Positions 1 to 12,876 of a stretch of DNA of 64,000 nucleotides are shown here, in pieces (position 1 is the stretch's first letter; every line of letters starts with the position of its first letter). Source of the DNA: Brachypterus glaber (Eukaryota > Arthropoda > Insecta > Coleoptera > Kateretidae); the NCBI GenBank assembly GCA_958510825.1, contig OY294047.1, positions 36,863,747-36,927,746 of the forward strand. Reading direction: 5' to 3'. The notes below the pieces were generated by a model. That model was not told the DNA's origin. It saw nothing but the letters and a program-made list of their open reading frames with translations, and ran no database searches. The translations under genes and the position numbers were made by a program.

Positions 1-249
1 ACCCAAATTTTGTTATCCGTAGATTTTTTGACATTTTCTCAATAAAATATTAATCTTTAATTAAAAATACATATAAAAGGTACTCTTTATGTAAAACCGT
101 AGAGCGAGCCGTTTTCGAGAAATTTGTAATTAAAGAGGCAATTTCACGTTCTGAGCATCAAAAATAGGAACTAAAAAATACACCAACAAAAATTTCAATT
201 TGGGGCAAAAAAGTGACATTGTCCCCCCACTTATTTCTGAATAACCCTG
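1..249. mobile_element. right end of a TA-flanked inverted-repeat element, cut by the window edge
   Basis: The sequence ends ...GAATAACCCTG followed by TA, the style of several MITE ends in this window. Bases 61-123 carry a module (GGTACTCTTTATGTAAAACCG then CCGTTTTCGAGAAA) that also occurs inside the elements at 23899-24630 and 40195-40924. Only one end is visible. Confidence 0.5.
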
Positions 250-3200
250 TATAAATGCATGTTTGAATATTATTATAAACCCGTTCAGAAACTAGAGTAC
301 TTGGTTAAAAATCGAATTTAATGTCACTTTAGACTTAAAAAAAATGCAAATAAAATTTTTTGAAAGTTTTGTTGGTGTGCGCCTTCGCCAAAATTGCAAA
401 TATGTACACTAGGATGACCCCCCAAAAGTTAAATTGAAAATTTTGGAGGTGTCACCATCCAAATATGTTGGGCTTAGAGTATCATCCCTGAATTTTTTCA
501 GAAAAAAATCCAGAGGTCGCTCACAGGCATTTTTTTAATTTCATAATTTACGAATATTTCATGTGTATATTTAAAAACCAAAAACTCCTTCGAAAAAAAA
601 GAAAGCTTTAATAAATTGAAAGAAAAACTTTAAAGGTAGAAAGCTAACTTGAAAAAAATATATATTTAAAGCAATCAATAAATAATAGTAATGCGGAGTT
701 TTAAATGCATTTATTCTTAACGACTTTTTAATATTATGCTGTTCACAACTTATAATTTTATTTATTTTAAATTTTGTAAAAGCACGCTTCGCCAAAGAAT
801 ACATGCTTTTGTTTTCAAGTTATAATATTTAACATAAAAAAACAGTTAGTGAATAAAGCTTGAAGGTCTTTTTAAAATTACGCTTAATATAGAATTGCCT
901 ACATGTAGGAAGGAATATGCATAAGAAAGAAAATAAATACAGGTATCTATTAGTAGTAGGACTATAGTCTCTGCAAAGACATAAGTGCTTTGAAAATAAA
1001 TTTTATTCGTAACTGTATATGTTATACATACATTACGTGTATTAATAAAGTTTGGGAAGTACGTGATTTCTTGTCCCACTGTTTTCCACGCCTGGACCTG
1101 ACCTGTAATGAAAAATAGAGACCAGTAAACTTATTATTACTGGTGTGCAATTTAAATCATTAATTTCAGCTGGATGGCGCCACTGATTTCATTATTAATG
1201 CTTAAAGAAAGATGGCTGAACTGCTGTTGTCATGTTAAACACGAATATAATCTAATAAATTTCGTTTAAAAAACTTAAATGTACAGTTTTATTCAATGGT
1301 TTTTACTTTTGAGACTAAGTGGATAATAAATGTTATAAACGGTGCCTTGTGAGCTATCAACAAATGTTTTATGTGGTTGTTTATTTGGGTTATGTGGTTA
1401 TGTGGAACTTCAGTTTTATATAATTGTGCTTTTCTTGTGAAATGCAGAAAAAAATATTTGTGGTAAATATGAAAAGAGCCCAAAAACTAAGTATTATAGT
1501 ATTATTTTCTTTATTTGAATTCAAACAATTTAAAAAAAATTGTACTTTATTTTTAAATAAAAACAGTTGCGAATAAAAAAGTATACAGGTCCCCCGGAAA
1601 ATGGTAATTTTCAAGTCGACCTGTAATCTACTACTACTACTACTAAACTACTTTTGTCAAAAACGCTTAACATAGAGACATTGGATCAAAGAATTTCTAC
1701 GTGGTAAAAAACCTTTGGAACAAGTTTTAAGTTTTTAAGTCCCTATATCAAGGATGCTTGAAATATTGTAGTACAAATTTATTTCCCAAATAAATATAAA
1801 AGTTTAAGATATGATATGACATTTTTATATGTATTACGTACTCTTCCATTTAGTGAACTTCTAAATTTTTAGGAGTCACTCTTGACAAAAAATTAAACTG
1901 GAGCTCGCATATTCAGTTATAATTATAAGTCAAGAGCGATCCTTCATATGTCTGTTAATTGTACCTACTTTGTACTTAGGAATTTCTTCAGCATCGGAAA
2001 GATACACCTGCACCTGAAAAATAACTGTGTGATAATGAAAATCAATTTAAAGCTAAAATCGTATATTTGTCGAATCAAAATGCTATATTTATATCGTACC
2101 AATGTGAATCTAACTGTACACTAGAAAAAATTATTACATTTATTTTTGCGAATATTTACACTATAAATTTTACATTAAACAACAATCTACTGCTTTCATC
2201 AAGTAATTTGATGCAAGTCTCGCTAATTGTACATACATTTACATTAGTGTGGGCCAAAAATATATAGTTTGAAAATTTTAAATGTTTAAGTGGAAAAATT
2301 AAATATTTTTTTAATTTCTGTTACGAAATATCTGAGAAGATACAAATTATTGTGTGATGTTTTTAAATATGTATAACATAATCACAGAACATTTTAGATT
2401 CTATTACATCTTTGCGCACAGAAAATGAGATTTTGACAGAAACAAATTTGTATTTTTTATATTTTTTTTTTACATTAGTTAATAAAATGTGTAGTCATGA
2501 AAGTTTATTTTACAAATTGATATCGTTCACAAAAATTCACAACGAATAAAAAGAAGATTATTTTTTAAATACATTTTTAAAATCTCATTTTCTCTGCCTA
2601 GAACTGTGTATCTTCAGAGACAAAAATTCGAAAAAAGTATTAAAAACGGACTTTAAAACTCATGATATATTTACAATATTTTACAAATTGTATAACAAAA
2701 AATTATTTATATTTTGTGATTGTTATTTATTTGATTGCTTTAAGTTAAAAAAAGAAATTTTATGTATTACAACGAAAATTTTGTCCAAACTTCTTTGGTT
2801 TGTCAAAAATAAGATTTTTTCTTTAACGTTTAGCTCGTGCTAAATATCTTTAGATTGTCTAAATATTATTTTGAATGAGTATAACAAACTAACTGGTATA
2901 CATAGGTACTGCAAATATTTTTTCTTTGACAACACTTTTTTATGAATTAGAATTAGTATGTACAAAGTATATTGTTCAGAGTATTTCACAAACAATACAT
3001 AGGCCAATCAAAACCTCGCATTTTAAGTTTCTGGACCAATCAGATCAAAATGAATCTGATAATTTTTGCACATGTGCAATTCATCACTTGGTTACTATGG
3101 AAACAAGAAACTGACATTTACTGACATCTTAATAAATTTTTGCAAAATGTGTTTTTAATTTGTGAAGTTTTAGTTGATTTATTTTAATTGATAAGCAATA

Positions 3201-4211
3201 TAAATGCTTATTTTATTACCAAAACATCCTAGGTATACACCCTAATTAATTTCAGGTAATATATTATATTTTATGCACTTTCCATCTCAAAAGCTTTAAA
3301 TCACTGATATTCATAAATTTTAATTTATTTAATTGAATCTTGGTATTAAAAACAGGCCACTCGAAACTAATTTAAACACTTATTTATTACAAATATATTT
3401 ACAGTAAAGAAGTAAATAATTTACTTCTTTTAAATGACGGAAATCAAAACATGAAATGACTGCGCTGGTACCAGTACAGCGTTGCCAAACTTTATTAAAA
3501 AAAACCATTTGCGTTATTTTATTTCTTTTCAGTTGAAAACTAAACTTTTTAAACAAAAACAGCAATGATCTTTATTTAAATGCTAAAATATATGATTACA
3601 ACTATTTTATTGGAATATTCTCCAGCATAAAATATCCCTCAAGCAAAGTTTACACTTGGTAACATTCGCGAATAAGTAAACATCGTGGTTTTAAAAAGCG
3701 CGGCAATTTTGAGATTAAAATTTTTAATTAAAGTTGTAAAGTAAAGTAATTGTTGTTTAGTTCTTAAATTTTTAATTTTAATATGAAACAACATTAAACA
3801 TGGTAAAATTATATACTTCCTTATTTTGTTTGTGAAATAGTCTTTCAAAATACCATTCGTGCATGTTGAATTATACATAATTTTTTTACTGTATATAAAA
3901 AAACATTTAGCTTAAGGAAATTGTTTTCGTACATTTCTCGCTAGGCGCTGACCTGCGGTCTCGGAATTTCGTAACATGAAAAATGCACTCAAACAATTGC
4001 CAAGCAAAATATTTTTTTAATACAGTAAAAAAATTATCGATAATTCAACATGCACTTATGATATTACTACTGATAATTTTATGATGCATACGTTTATTAA
4101 CATGGCATGTTAAAATTGTATTTTTAAAAACTAAAACTTTGTACAATTATACACATATAACAAAAAACAAAGAATATATAGAATCCATACTCGGTAACCA
4201 AAAATCACAAT
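250..4211. other. AT-rich intergenic sequence, no gene seen
   Basis: Downstream of pb. Short open frames exist on both strands but have AT-driven composition, no recognisable domains and no splice context. A small CTA repeat lies near 1629-1645. I see nothing else I can support. Confidence 0.7.
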
Positions 4212-4670
4212 AATAAACTGATCGAAAAAAGTTAAGGATATTGTTAAGAATGGTGCTTTCTCTGGGAAAAACAGTTTAGGAAAAAAATCATTAAATGCCC
4301 ATAATCTCTAATCATTTTTAAAAAACAAATAAATTTAATCAAATCAAAAATATTTATATTCGGGATTTAACAATATGTTTTCGTTAATGTAACGAAAGAT
4401 AAATTATTTTTTAAAACTGAAAATTAATTAATAGCGAGTAATTCTACCTCTGTTAAATATAACCGCTTCAACTTGCCGATACATACTTAAAATTAATCGA
4501 TTTAACTGATTTTGGTCCAAGACATCCCATAAATTCGGAAGAACTTGCTAGTTTCCTTACGTCATTATCAATTACTGCTCTACCAAGCATTTTCTAGACA
4601 TTTTTTGTTTTTTCGATTATTTTTTCTCAGTGAAATCAAAATATCCTTAACTTTTTTCGATCACTTTATT
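4212..4670. mobile_element. small terminal-inverted-repeat element (MITE-like)
   Basis: About 30-base inverted ends, TGATCGAAAAAAGTTAAGGA at 4219-4238 and its near-complement at 4643-4662, bracket about 400 bases of AT-rich sequence with no coding capacity. Confidence 0.6.
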
Positions 4671-5267
4671 TAAAATGGAAATATGTTAATGATTATTCGG
4701 CTTTTGAGCTGGATTAAAAATGCTGTAATAAATACATTTAAATATTATTTTCGAAAAATTATTTACATTAACTTTTTATTAGTTAGCTTAAACTATATAT
4801 ACAATTAATTCATCTTATAATTAATTATTTAAAGTTAAAAGAAAATGCCAATAATCTTTCAATATGAAATGTGTAGTACGTCTCTATACTTGGTGTATGT
4901 TTCAATAACAACTTTAGTTACTGTATTTGTAAAAATGTATAAATAACAAATTATATTTAACTGAAAAATAAATTTAACAAAATTGTTTAAATTGTACGCA
5001 AAGACAAAATATATCAAAAATAAAAGAGTAATTATTGTAAATCTATTTTTATTCCAAATTGCATCAGTTTATTTAAAAACAATATTTATTGTAAGGAACT
5101 AAAACAATATCACAAAATGTATAAAAATTAAGATCTTTGTATTTTAAATAAGTTGATGCCTGTTAATTAGTATCTAATAATTGAATTGTGTTTTAACATA
5201 ATAACTGACATTGTATAATGGCTGTAGGTTTTTGAACTTGAAATATTTTAAACGATTACAAATTTTG

Positions 5268-5843
5268 TACCGTAATTTCACACAACAATAAATAGTCCAG
5301 TCATACAACTATGGTCGCGTTCCGTGGGCATCTCACTTTTTTTTAAATACACTGCCGAATTTTTTTGAAAAGCATTAATCGGTTTTATCAAGGTGGGCAT
5401 TGAAATCGTACATTTTACAACATAGTTTGATTTAGTTTGACAGGTAGGAATTAATTTTTAAAGTAAGGTTATTTATTTGTCAAATTCAAAACATATCAAA
5501 GCAAAAACACAGTATCCGCTTTGATTTTTTTTTCTAAAAGTTAAAATTAGTAGAATAAAATTTATCGGAAAAATAAAACAATCTAATTTACATAACTTTT
5601 CTAATTATAAAGTATTATAAGAATAATTTAAATCGTACAATACAAAAACAAACAAAAAATCCAGTACTTACTGTATTTTATCCTGGAAGGTTTTTGTCAA
5701 AAGCTTAACCCAAATTTTAAAATCTCTTATCAAAATGATATGATGTTGAAAATTTACGATTTTAATGCCTCCCTTGATAAAACCTATTAATGCTTTTTAA
5801 AATATTTCGGCAGATGGACTATAGTTGTGTGTAATTACGGTAC
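5268..5843. mobile_element. hairpin MITE-like element
   Basis: Inverted arms of about 150 bases. The left end GTACCGTAATTTCACAC is matched by the complement of GTGTGTAATTACGGTAC at the right. Inner arms share GCATTAATCGGTTTTATCAA. The left arm has two extra segments absent from the right arm. Non-coding; lies downstream of the pb stop. Confidence 0.75.
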
Positions 5844-6002
5844 ATGTTATTATACATAAACAAATAAAGTAAATGTTAATTTTCAAGTGTTTCATACAAA
5901 AAGTTTAAAAATAAACATTCCAACAACACACTGTCGCAATGTGGGTTAACATATCTTTGCATAACATAATCCAATTACGAATTATATTTTTCATATTGAG
6001 CT

Positions 6003-6400
6003 TTTATTAGGAAATTATTTTAGTAAAAAGTGGAAAATATAAAAAATCTCGATTAATTGAAACATTCTTAGGTTTCTTGTAAATTGGTCTTTTTCATCAT
6101 TTACATTTTAAATCAAATATAATTTTAAAATTTAATACTTTCTAGGATTTTTAAATCTCTAAATGGTAAGATACTGAAATCTTTAAACAATAAAATTTTA
6201 CTTTGCTACTTAAAGCAGTTATCTACAGTCCTTTATATTTATAAGGATTATTGGGTAAAGATGCATTTTCTAATTACGTATAATATTTTTGTTTCTGCGT
6301 ACACTGTTCTCCATAATTGAATCACATATCGACCTTCCAAACAACATAAACCTAAATTCAATAGTTAAGTTCCTAAAAACCTTCCTTAAATTGCACTGAA
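6003..6400 (-). other. probable start of the pb 3' untranslated region with candidate poly(A) signal
   Basis: The first minus-strand AATAAA after the pb stop that I see lies at 6008-6003 (TTTATT on the plus strand), about 395 bases downstream. The stretch between holds no open frame. Hox 3'UTRs are often longer, and other AATAAA motifs exist further left (around 5064 and 5471), so the true end may be beyond this point. Confidence 0.35.
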
Positions 6401-7299
6401 TCAAATTTGATAATACTCAGGGGTATAATCGTTAGCTAAGTTACTTAAAAAGTTAAAATCCGAAGAACTATTGCTGCTTTCCCCTGTAGGTGGCACTTGG
6501 GTTTGTCCAGCATCCCCTGCGTAAAATTGATGAAAGTTATTATAACTTTCACTTGTTTCTGTTTGTACGCTTGTCGGTGGAGTCATAACTACAGTTGAGT
6601 TACTAGCGTTAGTGAAGATCTCAGCTTGCATTGCGTAGTTTGTATCACCACTAGGTATATTATTTGTGTTATTGTACGTAGCATCGTAATGTTGTGGCAC
6701 CTTAGTTTGTTGTTGGTACTCTGCTTGTACTTTTTGCTGCATATGCATGCTTTCATAGTTATAATAGTTCGAATTTTCATGGTTAACAGGAATATGAGCT
6801 GTTACATTATCAGTACCCGTAGCTTCATTAGGATACATGTTATTACCGTAACCATAATGGTTATAATGTTCTCCATGGTAGTTTTGAGGATAATTGTTTT
6901 GGTTGTTATAACCTTCACCGTGGTTTTTATTGTAATAGTACTGTTGATTGTAGTTATGATAGTTCGTCCTTCCTCTTATTCTATTATTTATATGCGAGTT
7001 GGTTTGCCCTCTGTATGTTTGAGTACCTTCTGTAACGGTAGGATGATCCGGATTATACATGTCACCAGAATATCCCATCTGCGCCATGTTTTGGTAGTGG
7101 GCTTTGGTCCGATCTGATCTGTAGTCCACTTGGTTGTTCATATGGTACTGGTTCGTGAAGTGGGCGTTGGAACCACGGGATGCGAATGGCGGAATGGCAT
7201 TAGGTACGTTTTGGATTGTGACGGTTGCAGATGCGATCGCGGTGGCAGTGGTTGGTGAGGAACGCTGCAGGTGCGGGTACATCATATTTGAGGGCATAC
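6401..7299 (-). CDS. pb: proboscipedia/maxillopedia terminal exon, C-terminal region and stop
   Basis: The last coding exon of pb. The acceptor is TTTTTTTCTAG before base 7299. The two bases GT complete the Gly codon from exon 9002-9617, giving PLG-MPSNMMYPHLQ across the junction. The Met at 7297 is therefore internal, not a start. The exon encodes 298 residues of low-complexity Asn/Tyr/Gln/His-rich sequence typical of Hox transactivation regions, with many NN, YN and HY pairs. It ends SNLANDYTPEYYQI and a TGA stop at 6403-6401. The C-terminal FNFL...PEYYQI segment is better ordered than the rest and may be a conserved tail; I infer this. No DNA-binding motif lies here. The antisense open frame at 6626-7117 is a compositional shadow. 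Confidence 0.93.
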
Positions 7300-9001
7300 C
7301 TAGAAAAAAAAATGTAATTTGGGGTTATTCTTATTTAGATCTAATAAGATGAAAAAAAGTTTCAAAGTACTTTTTCATTTACAATTGTTGACAATGATTT
7401 TCTAGAAATTGAATCTTCACACTGATGAGACTAATTTATTTTCTAAAGTGAAAGTGAATTATCCTATTATTCTTTGTTTAAAAGGAATGCCGTATCGAGT
7501 TTGTTGGTTTAGTTTAAAATGTACATTTTTGCCAAAAAATGCAAAGGTAGGGGAAAGTAGGGCAACGGTGCGCAGTGGGTAACCGTGCGCACCACAGAAA
7601 ATTCATATTACGAGGTATTCTGAGACATCTCTGGCACCCATGCTTGAGGGGCTTGTCTAACAATTCTCTAGCACCAAAAAAGTCGACTGACAAATGAAAG
7701 TTGTTCACAATATTTGAATATGTGTGAATTGATGTTTGTTGTTATAATTTTGCACGTGTACGAAATAGGACATAATTCTTGACCGATTATTCTAAAATAA
7801 ATATATTCATAAAGGACATGATCATTTGAATTTATCTATGCTATTTTGTTAAATTTAATACAGGTTTAGATTCTAAAGCTATTTATTTTTAAGTTCATGA
7901 TGGGGTAATGATGCTCATTCCCCTCATTTAATTAAATAGTAATAAAATTAAATAAAAAACAAGTTTTTAAAGTTAAAACCTTTCTAATAATTACATGTTA
8001 CGTATGACTTAAAAGTAGAAAACAAAATAAATTTACAAATGTTCCAAACCTAGATTTTTAAAGGAAGGGTTTTGGAAACGTTCTTTAAACGCTGGGAAAT
8101 TGTGCGAAAATGCACTTTTGTAGTTCTACATTTTTATTGTGATTATGGTAAAAGCTAATTAAGTTTTGATGATACGTAATGATAGTCTGGCAAGTAAGGC
8201 TTCTTTTGGCACTTATATTTTTATATAATATTCATAAGGTGCGAATCATATCAAGTTTCGCTTAGGTGCGCACTGTTACCCTACTTTCCCCTACCAAGAA
8301 AGATGTATTAAATTGAAGTCACTTAATAATTATCAAATTAAATATTAATATTATTAAAACATTTTCAGATAGGTACTAAACTAACACAAATTAATTTCCT
8401 GTTATTTTCTCTGAACTTTATTAACCTTTTAGGGGGCAAGAGGTAGGGCGTTGTATTAGGCTAATTTTTAAAATTGCGTTTTATTAAAATGGGTATTTTT
8501 AGAAAAAAACAGCTCTTATTTTATTAAATATGCTGTTAAATAACTCTTTTTGCATTTCTTGCTGTTACCAAGTTAAATATGAAATAAACTATATTTTCTT
8601 ACTTAAAGTTTATAAAGTAAATATACAATTATCTTAGTACTGACACAATTATAATTTAACCTTTTTCATTGAATTAAAAAAAAACTACTTTTTTTCATGT
8701 TATGACTCAGGTACGCAAAGTTAGTGTTTTTGTGGACCACTGGGATAATACCTTCCCACCTATTACCGAATTAACAGATGTCAGCAGCATTCTAATAATT
8801 TAAATAATTAAGGGAATAGATTTCATTGCTGGGAACAGCTTTGGAAGGAATATAAAGTCGGTGGGAAGATAGTATCTCAAAGACACCTAAAGGGTTAATG
8901 TGGTTCTATTGTAAATTGGAATATCCAAAAATTGCACTGTTATTTTAAGTTTTCTGATAGCTCATGGTACACTTATTTTTTTTTTTTAGTATAATCCTTA
9001 C
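7300..9001 (-). other. pb intron, phase 1, 1.7 kb
   Basis: Intron between the linker exon and the terminal exon, GTAAGG...TTTTCTAG, splitting a Gly codon. A 742-base hairpin transposon at 7550-8291 fills almost half of it. The rest is AT-rich with no feature I can support. Confidence 0.92.
7550..8291. mobile_element. TA-flanked inverted-repeat element in the pb 1.7 kb intron
   Basis: Termini GGGGAAAGTAGGGCAACG on the left and the complement of CTGTTACCCTACTTTCCCC on the right, each bounded by TA. The left end also repeats GTGCGCA-type motifs. 742 bases, no coding capacity. The end at 63852 (GGGGAAGTCGGGGTTAAC) looks like a distant relative. Confidence 0.8.
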
Positions 9002-9617
9002 CTAATGGACTAGGATGTAAGTTCGGTGTACCAGGAACTGATGAAGTTTTGGGAGACATCTTCACAGGCATAATCTCATTGTTTAACGATAACGAATTTT
9101 CTTTATGGCTCAAACTAGGTGACATTTTACTCATCCCTATCTTCCTGTCACACGAATTGGGCGAATTCCTTCTACCCTCTATTTTCACAGAAACATTATT
9201 CGGCGTCGTCGAGTTTTTCTTGGGTATCCTAGGGGAAGAATGGGACCCGTTTTCTTCGTTACTCCTCGAGTCTTCTTCCATTAGCTTATCAAAGGAACTA
9301 GAACTACCCACGCTACTAGCTCCATTACTATTATTGTTGAAGGTGTTGTTGTTTGTTGCACTGGGTGTGTTGTTGTTGTTTCCTCTGGTACCGCCGATGT
9401 CAGGAATTTCATCGTGGGTCCCGCAGAGACCAGCTGCTGGAAGTTCACAACCTTGACAGGATTTCTTTGACATTTCGTCGTCCAGAAATTTTTCGGAGAG
9501 TTTCGCACTTTTACTGCCCTCGCTGGTAACGGAGTCTTTGTCGTCGCCATCATCGCCTGATTTTCCTAGAGATTGACGTTTGTGTTTCATCCTTCGGTTT
9601 TGGAACCATACTTTAAC
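9002..9617 (-). CDS. pb: proboscipedia/maxillopedia exon with homeodomain recognition helix and linker
   Basis: This exon supplies homeodomain residues 45-60, VKVWFQNRRMKHKRQS, the recognition helix with invariant Trp48, Phe49, Asn51 and Arg53. About 190 residues of acidic then Ser/Asn-rich linker follow. Two linker motifs are shared with Drosophila Proboscipedia: SCQGCELP, and NNTPSATNNN about 30 residues later. Low-complexity Asn and Ser runs follow, then Ser-Pro motifs. The acceptor is TTTTGTTTCAG before base 9617. The first codon is Val45, so the join with 16505 is phase 0. The donor is TTAG/GTAAGG after base 9002, phase 1, splitting a Gly codon. Length is 616 bases: 205 codons plus one base. 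Antisense open frames over this exon are shadows. A phase-0 intron at homeodomain position 44/45 is known from pb and several other insect Hox genes. Confidence 0.97.
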
Positions 9618-9680
9618 CTGAAACAAAAGAATAAAGGTTATTTTTTTTAACTTTAGATATTCAGACAGGTGTATTACGAG

Positions 9681-9906
9681 TTGCTAAATGACAAACTCGG
9701 CTCCTCAATGGCAACACTTCGTTTCAGGTTTAGTTTAGTTTTTGGTTAGGTTGGTGTTTTTTTTAACAGGCGCAAAACCAACGTTTACGTAAACAAAGGC
9801 CTTTCATTAAAAACAAAACACCAAACAACCAAAAACCAAACCAAACTCGGAGACGGTACAGCACGAAGCGCCGCCATATTGAGGAGCCCAGTTTGGCATT
9901 TAGCAA
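9681..9906. mobile_element. hairpin MITE in the homeodomain intron
   Basis: The 226-base element is nearly one long hairpin. TTGCTAAATGACAAACTCGG...CTCCTCAATGGC on the left pairs with GCCATATTGAGGAGCCCAG...CATTTAGCAA on the right. Inner arms also pair (GGTTTAGTTTAGTTTTTGG with CCAAAAACCAAACC). It starts 64 bases from the splice acceptor of the homeodomain exon. Confidence 0.8.
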
Positions 9907-11943
9907 AAAATGGTTTATTTATTATATTTCGTTTTAATTTGGAGGTCCCTTTTGTTAATTAAAGAAAAATACACTTTTATAGAAAAATATACATTAAAAA
10001 CCTTAAAAATAGATGGTCAGACGACTAGTCATTAGGATAGTATTCCGACTTCTCGGAACGCTATACAGTTTCTTTTCGGAAATCTATTAAAAGAGATACA
10101 GTGGGAAAAACCTTTTATAGGGTTACAATCTGGATGAAACTGCTAATAAACTTATCTAGTACCTATAGTACCTATATATTATATATCTCCTGAAAAATCA
10201 CTTTTTACTATAAAATAAATAAATTTTCCCATGAGGAGGATTTTCTTTAACGACTTTGGAGCACAAAGTTGAGCAAAAAAAGTAATAATAATATTAAAAT
10301 TTATAGTTTTTTACGTATTTTAAAACTTTTTTAAACTCATATTGTTTTCAAAACAATATTAAAAAAAATAAATGCCATGGAGATTTCGCCACAAGTAGCG
10401 AATTTTTTATAAAATATCAAATTTCTTAATTAGCCTTTCGCGGAATGGGACTGAAGACTGCTGTTTTACTTCTTACTTTAACCCCAAAAAAACATATATT
10501 TCCCCAGAAACTTTTTTACTTTTCTTACATAATATGTTGCCTTTTTGATTAAATTTTCCCTTTCTAAGGTTGTTATCAATATGTTTGTTAGTGATACTAT
10601 CTAAAGTTTGGGTTCATTTTTTTATATTTAATAATTTGTGTTTAGAATTTTTAAGAATATGTTAAATTGTTAAGGGTCTCTTAGGAGTTGAATTAGTTTT
10701 TGACTTTTTTCTATAAATTTTTCTAAGAATATTGAAAGGATTCGCCCTGCTTTGTAACATCTTTTTTAATGTTCTAATTTAAGTATTGCATTAAAATGGT
10801 TTAATTTTTGATTTCTTCAATTTTTACAGATAATTACAAAATAATCAATTAGTTAAGCTTTATGATCGACAAAATAGTTAAAAAAAAATCAGAAGGCCGC
10901 CTAAAACCCAATTTTTACCGTCCATTAATTTTGTTATATTATTAATTTAATTTAAACACCTAAATTGATGATTAATTGATTTTATAAAATATTTTTAATA
11001 AAAACTGATTGAATCTGGTTATACATAGTTTTAGAAGCCTTAGAACATGTGTCCAATTTTTTTTTGTAAATATATGATACATTATATTTGATTAATAGTT
11101 AATAAGGGCATAAAGATGACCCAGTTTATTAATTTTTGGCGAAAAAACGAGAGTTTTTTTTACATAGACCTACAATGGTTATTTATGGTTACTTCGTCAA
11201 TAACGGGGGTAAAACACTAAGAGGTAAAAGGTGAAGCAAATAAAAACAAAAATACGTATCTCAGCTCATCGATAGGACTTTCTTTTAAACTTTTTTTATA
11301 ATAGGTTAGTAAAACAAAAAATACAAAATAAACAACTACTTCTAATTTTTCTAAACAAAATAAATAAAATCTCGGTCAAAAAGAATTAAAAAAAAATCAA
11401 ATTGGAAGGCATGGGAGGCTGCAGAGGGTATATTTATCGATGTAAATAGTGGGCAGAATAAAAAAATTGTTTTGATTGGCTCTTCGTCTAGATTTTTTCT
11501 TTAGAAATCCTTGCTAAAAATAAAGTATCTGTGAGATTTTTGATAACTACTAGCAAAATATGGAGATATATGGATTTTACAATATATTAATTTACCACTT
11601 ATGGTTAGTTATTTATGGTTAATTATTTTTCATCAGGAAAAACAGACTTGAAGAGTAAATGATCATAAGAGGGCTCATTTAGCAATAGGGAGGGCTTTTG
11701 CTGATGTTGCCGCATGGCAAATATATTTGTTTTGACAGCAGACATGTACGAACTATTTTTTTTATTAGAATAATATTTCATACTGTCTTTATTTTCGTTC
11801 AGATTATAACGGCGGCCATATTTAATTTTTGACAATAATTATAGGAGATAACACTATAGGAAGGCTGAGTTCTATCAATCGCCGCATATGACACATGACT
11901 GGTACTATACCGCGCAGAGTACCAGTCACACGGGCAAATAATA

Positions 11944-12876
11944 GAGGAAAGGAAGCAAATATGGGCTACCCATTTTATTTTTTCTTGTAAAAAAATAAAT
12001 AAAAGTTTAGTTCCAATACCAAACGTACCCAACGATAGCTATATTACATAGTCACAACCTGTTATAAATTCATATTGATTAAAACAAATAATAAATTCAT
12101 TATTTCGTAAATAGTGAGAAGGTGCACTTTTGTGTCGATTTGAAATTGGCCCTAAATATGGGCTGCCCCCCAAAATTGTGTAATAAATATTAGATTTGAA
12201 GTGGCAATCAATCTCATTAGTCGCAATAAGTTAAAAGTATAAAAGTTATATCTAAAATGAAATAATAAATCAAATAACTCCTAATATAAAACGTGGTATA
12301 TTAAACATTTTTAAAGCTTTGAAGGTATCCATCTCGCACTGCCTCATCGCTATTATAGCGCGTTCCATATCCCCTCGTTCCATTTCCTTCTATTCTTGGC
12401 TGTTGCTGATCTTTTCTTGGCCTCTTAGAAAAATTCTAGGCTTAAATACATAGTTCTATATAGCCCATAATAGAAACACAGGGATGGCCCATATTGCAAA
12501 AATACACGGTGTATACAACAAAAGAGGTTATGTCTAAAACTCAGTAATTAGAAGAAAACTAATAAGCACACATCAAAGCCCGATTATGTGGCTTTAATTT
12601 GTTGCAGAAATGCTTTTGAAAACGTTGTTATCTATCAGGTAACAGAATTTATAAACTTACCTAAAAAAGTTCTGTGGCTTGTTGAAAAGGACGGAAAATA
12701 AAAATAAATTCTCAAACGTCAACGAATGTATGAATTAATTAATGAATCTTTACTGTGGAACTTTAACTTCGCCATTTACGATTTGCGATAGTCGAATGCA
12801 GAGAACTGCATCGGATAGCTGAGAAACCCACCTAGCCCATATTACAAGACCTAGCCCACATTTGCTACCCTTCCTC
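11944..12876. mobile_element. TA-flanked inverted-repeat element, 933 bases
   Basis: Ends GAGGAAAGGAAGCAAATATG and the complement of CATTTGCTACCCTTCCTC, both flanked by TA. GGGCTA repeats lie just inside. No long open frame inside. Confidence 0.75.

Noticed and set aside
6626..7117. 163-codon open frame antisense to the pb terminal exon
   Set aside because: A shadow of the biased codons of the real exon; Val/Ile-rich with no domain.
9049..9456. 135-codon open frame antisense to the pb linker exon
   Set aside because: Leu/Ser-rich mirror of the Ser/Asn-rich linker; no independent support.
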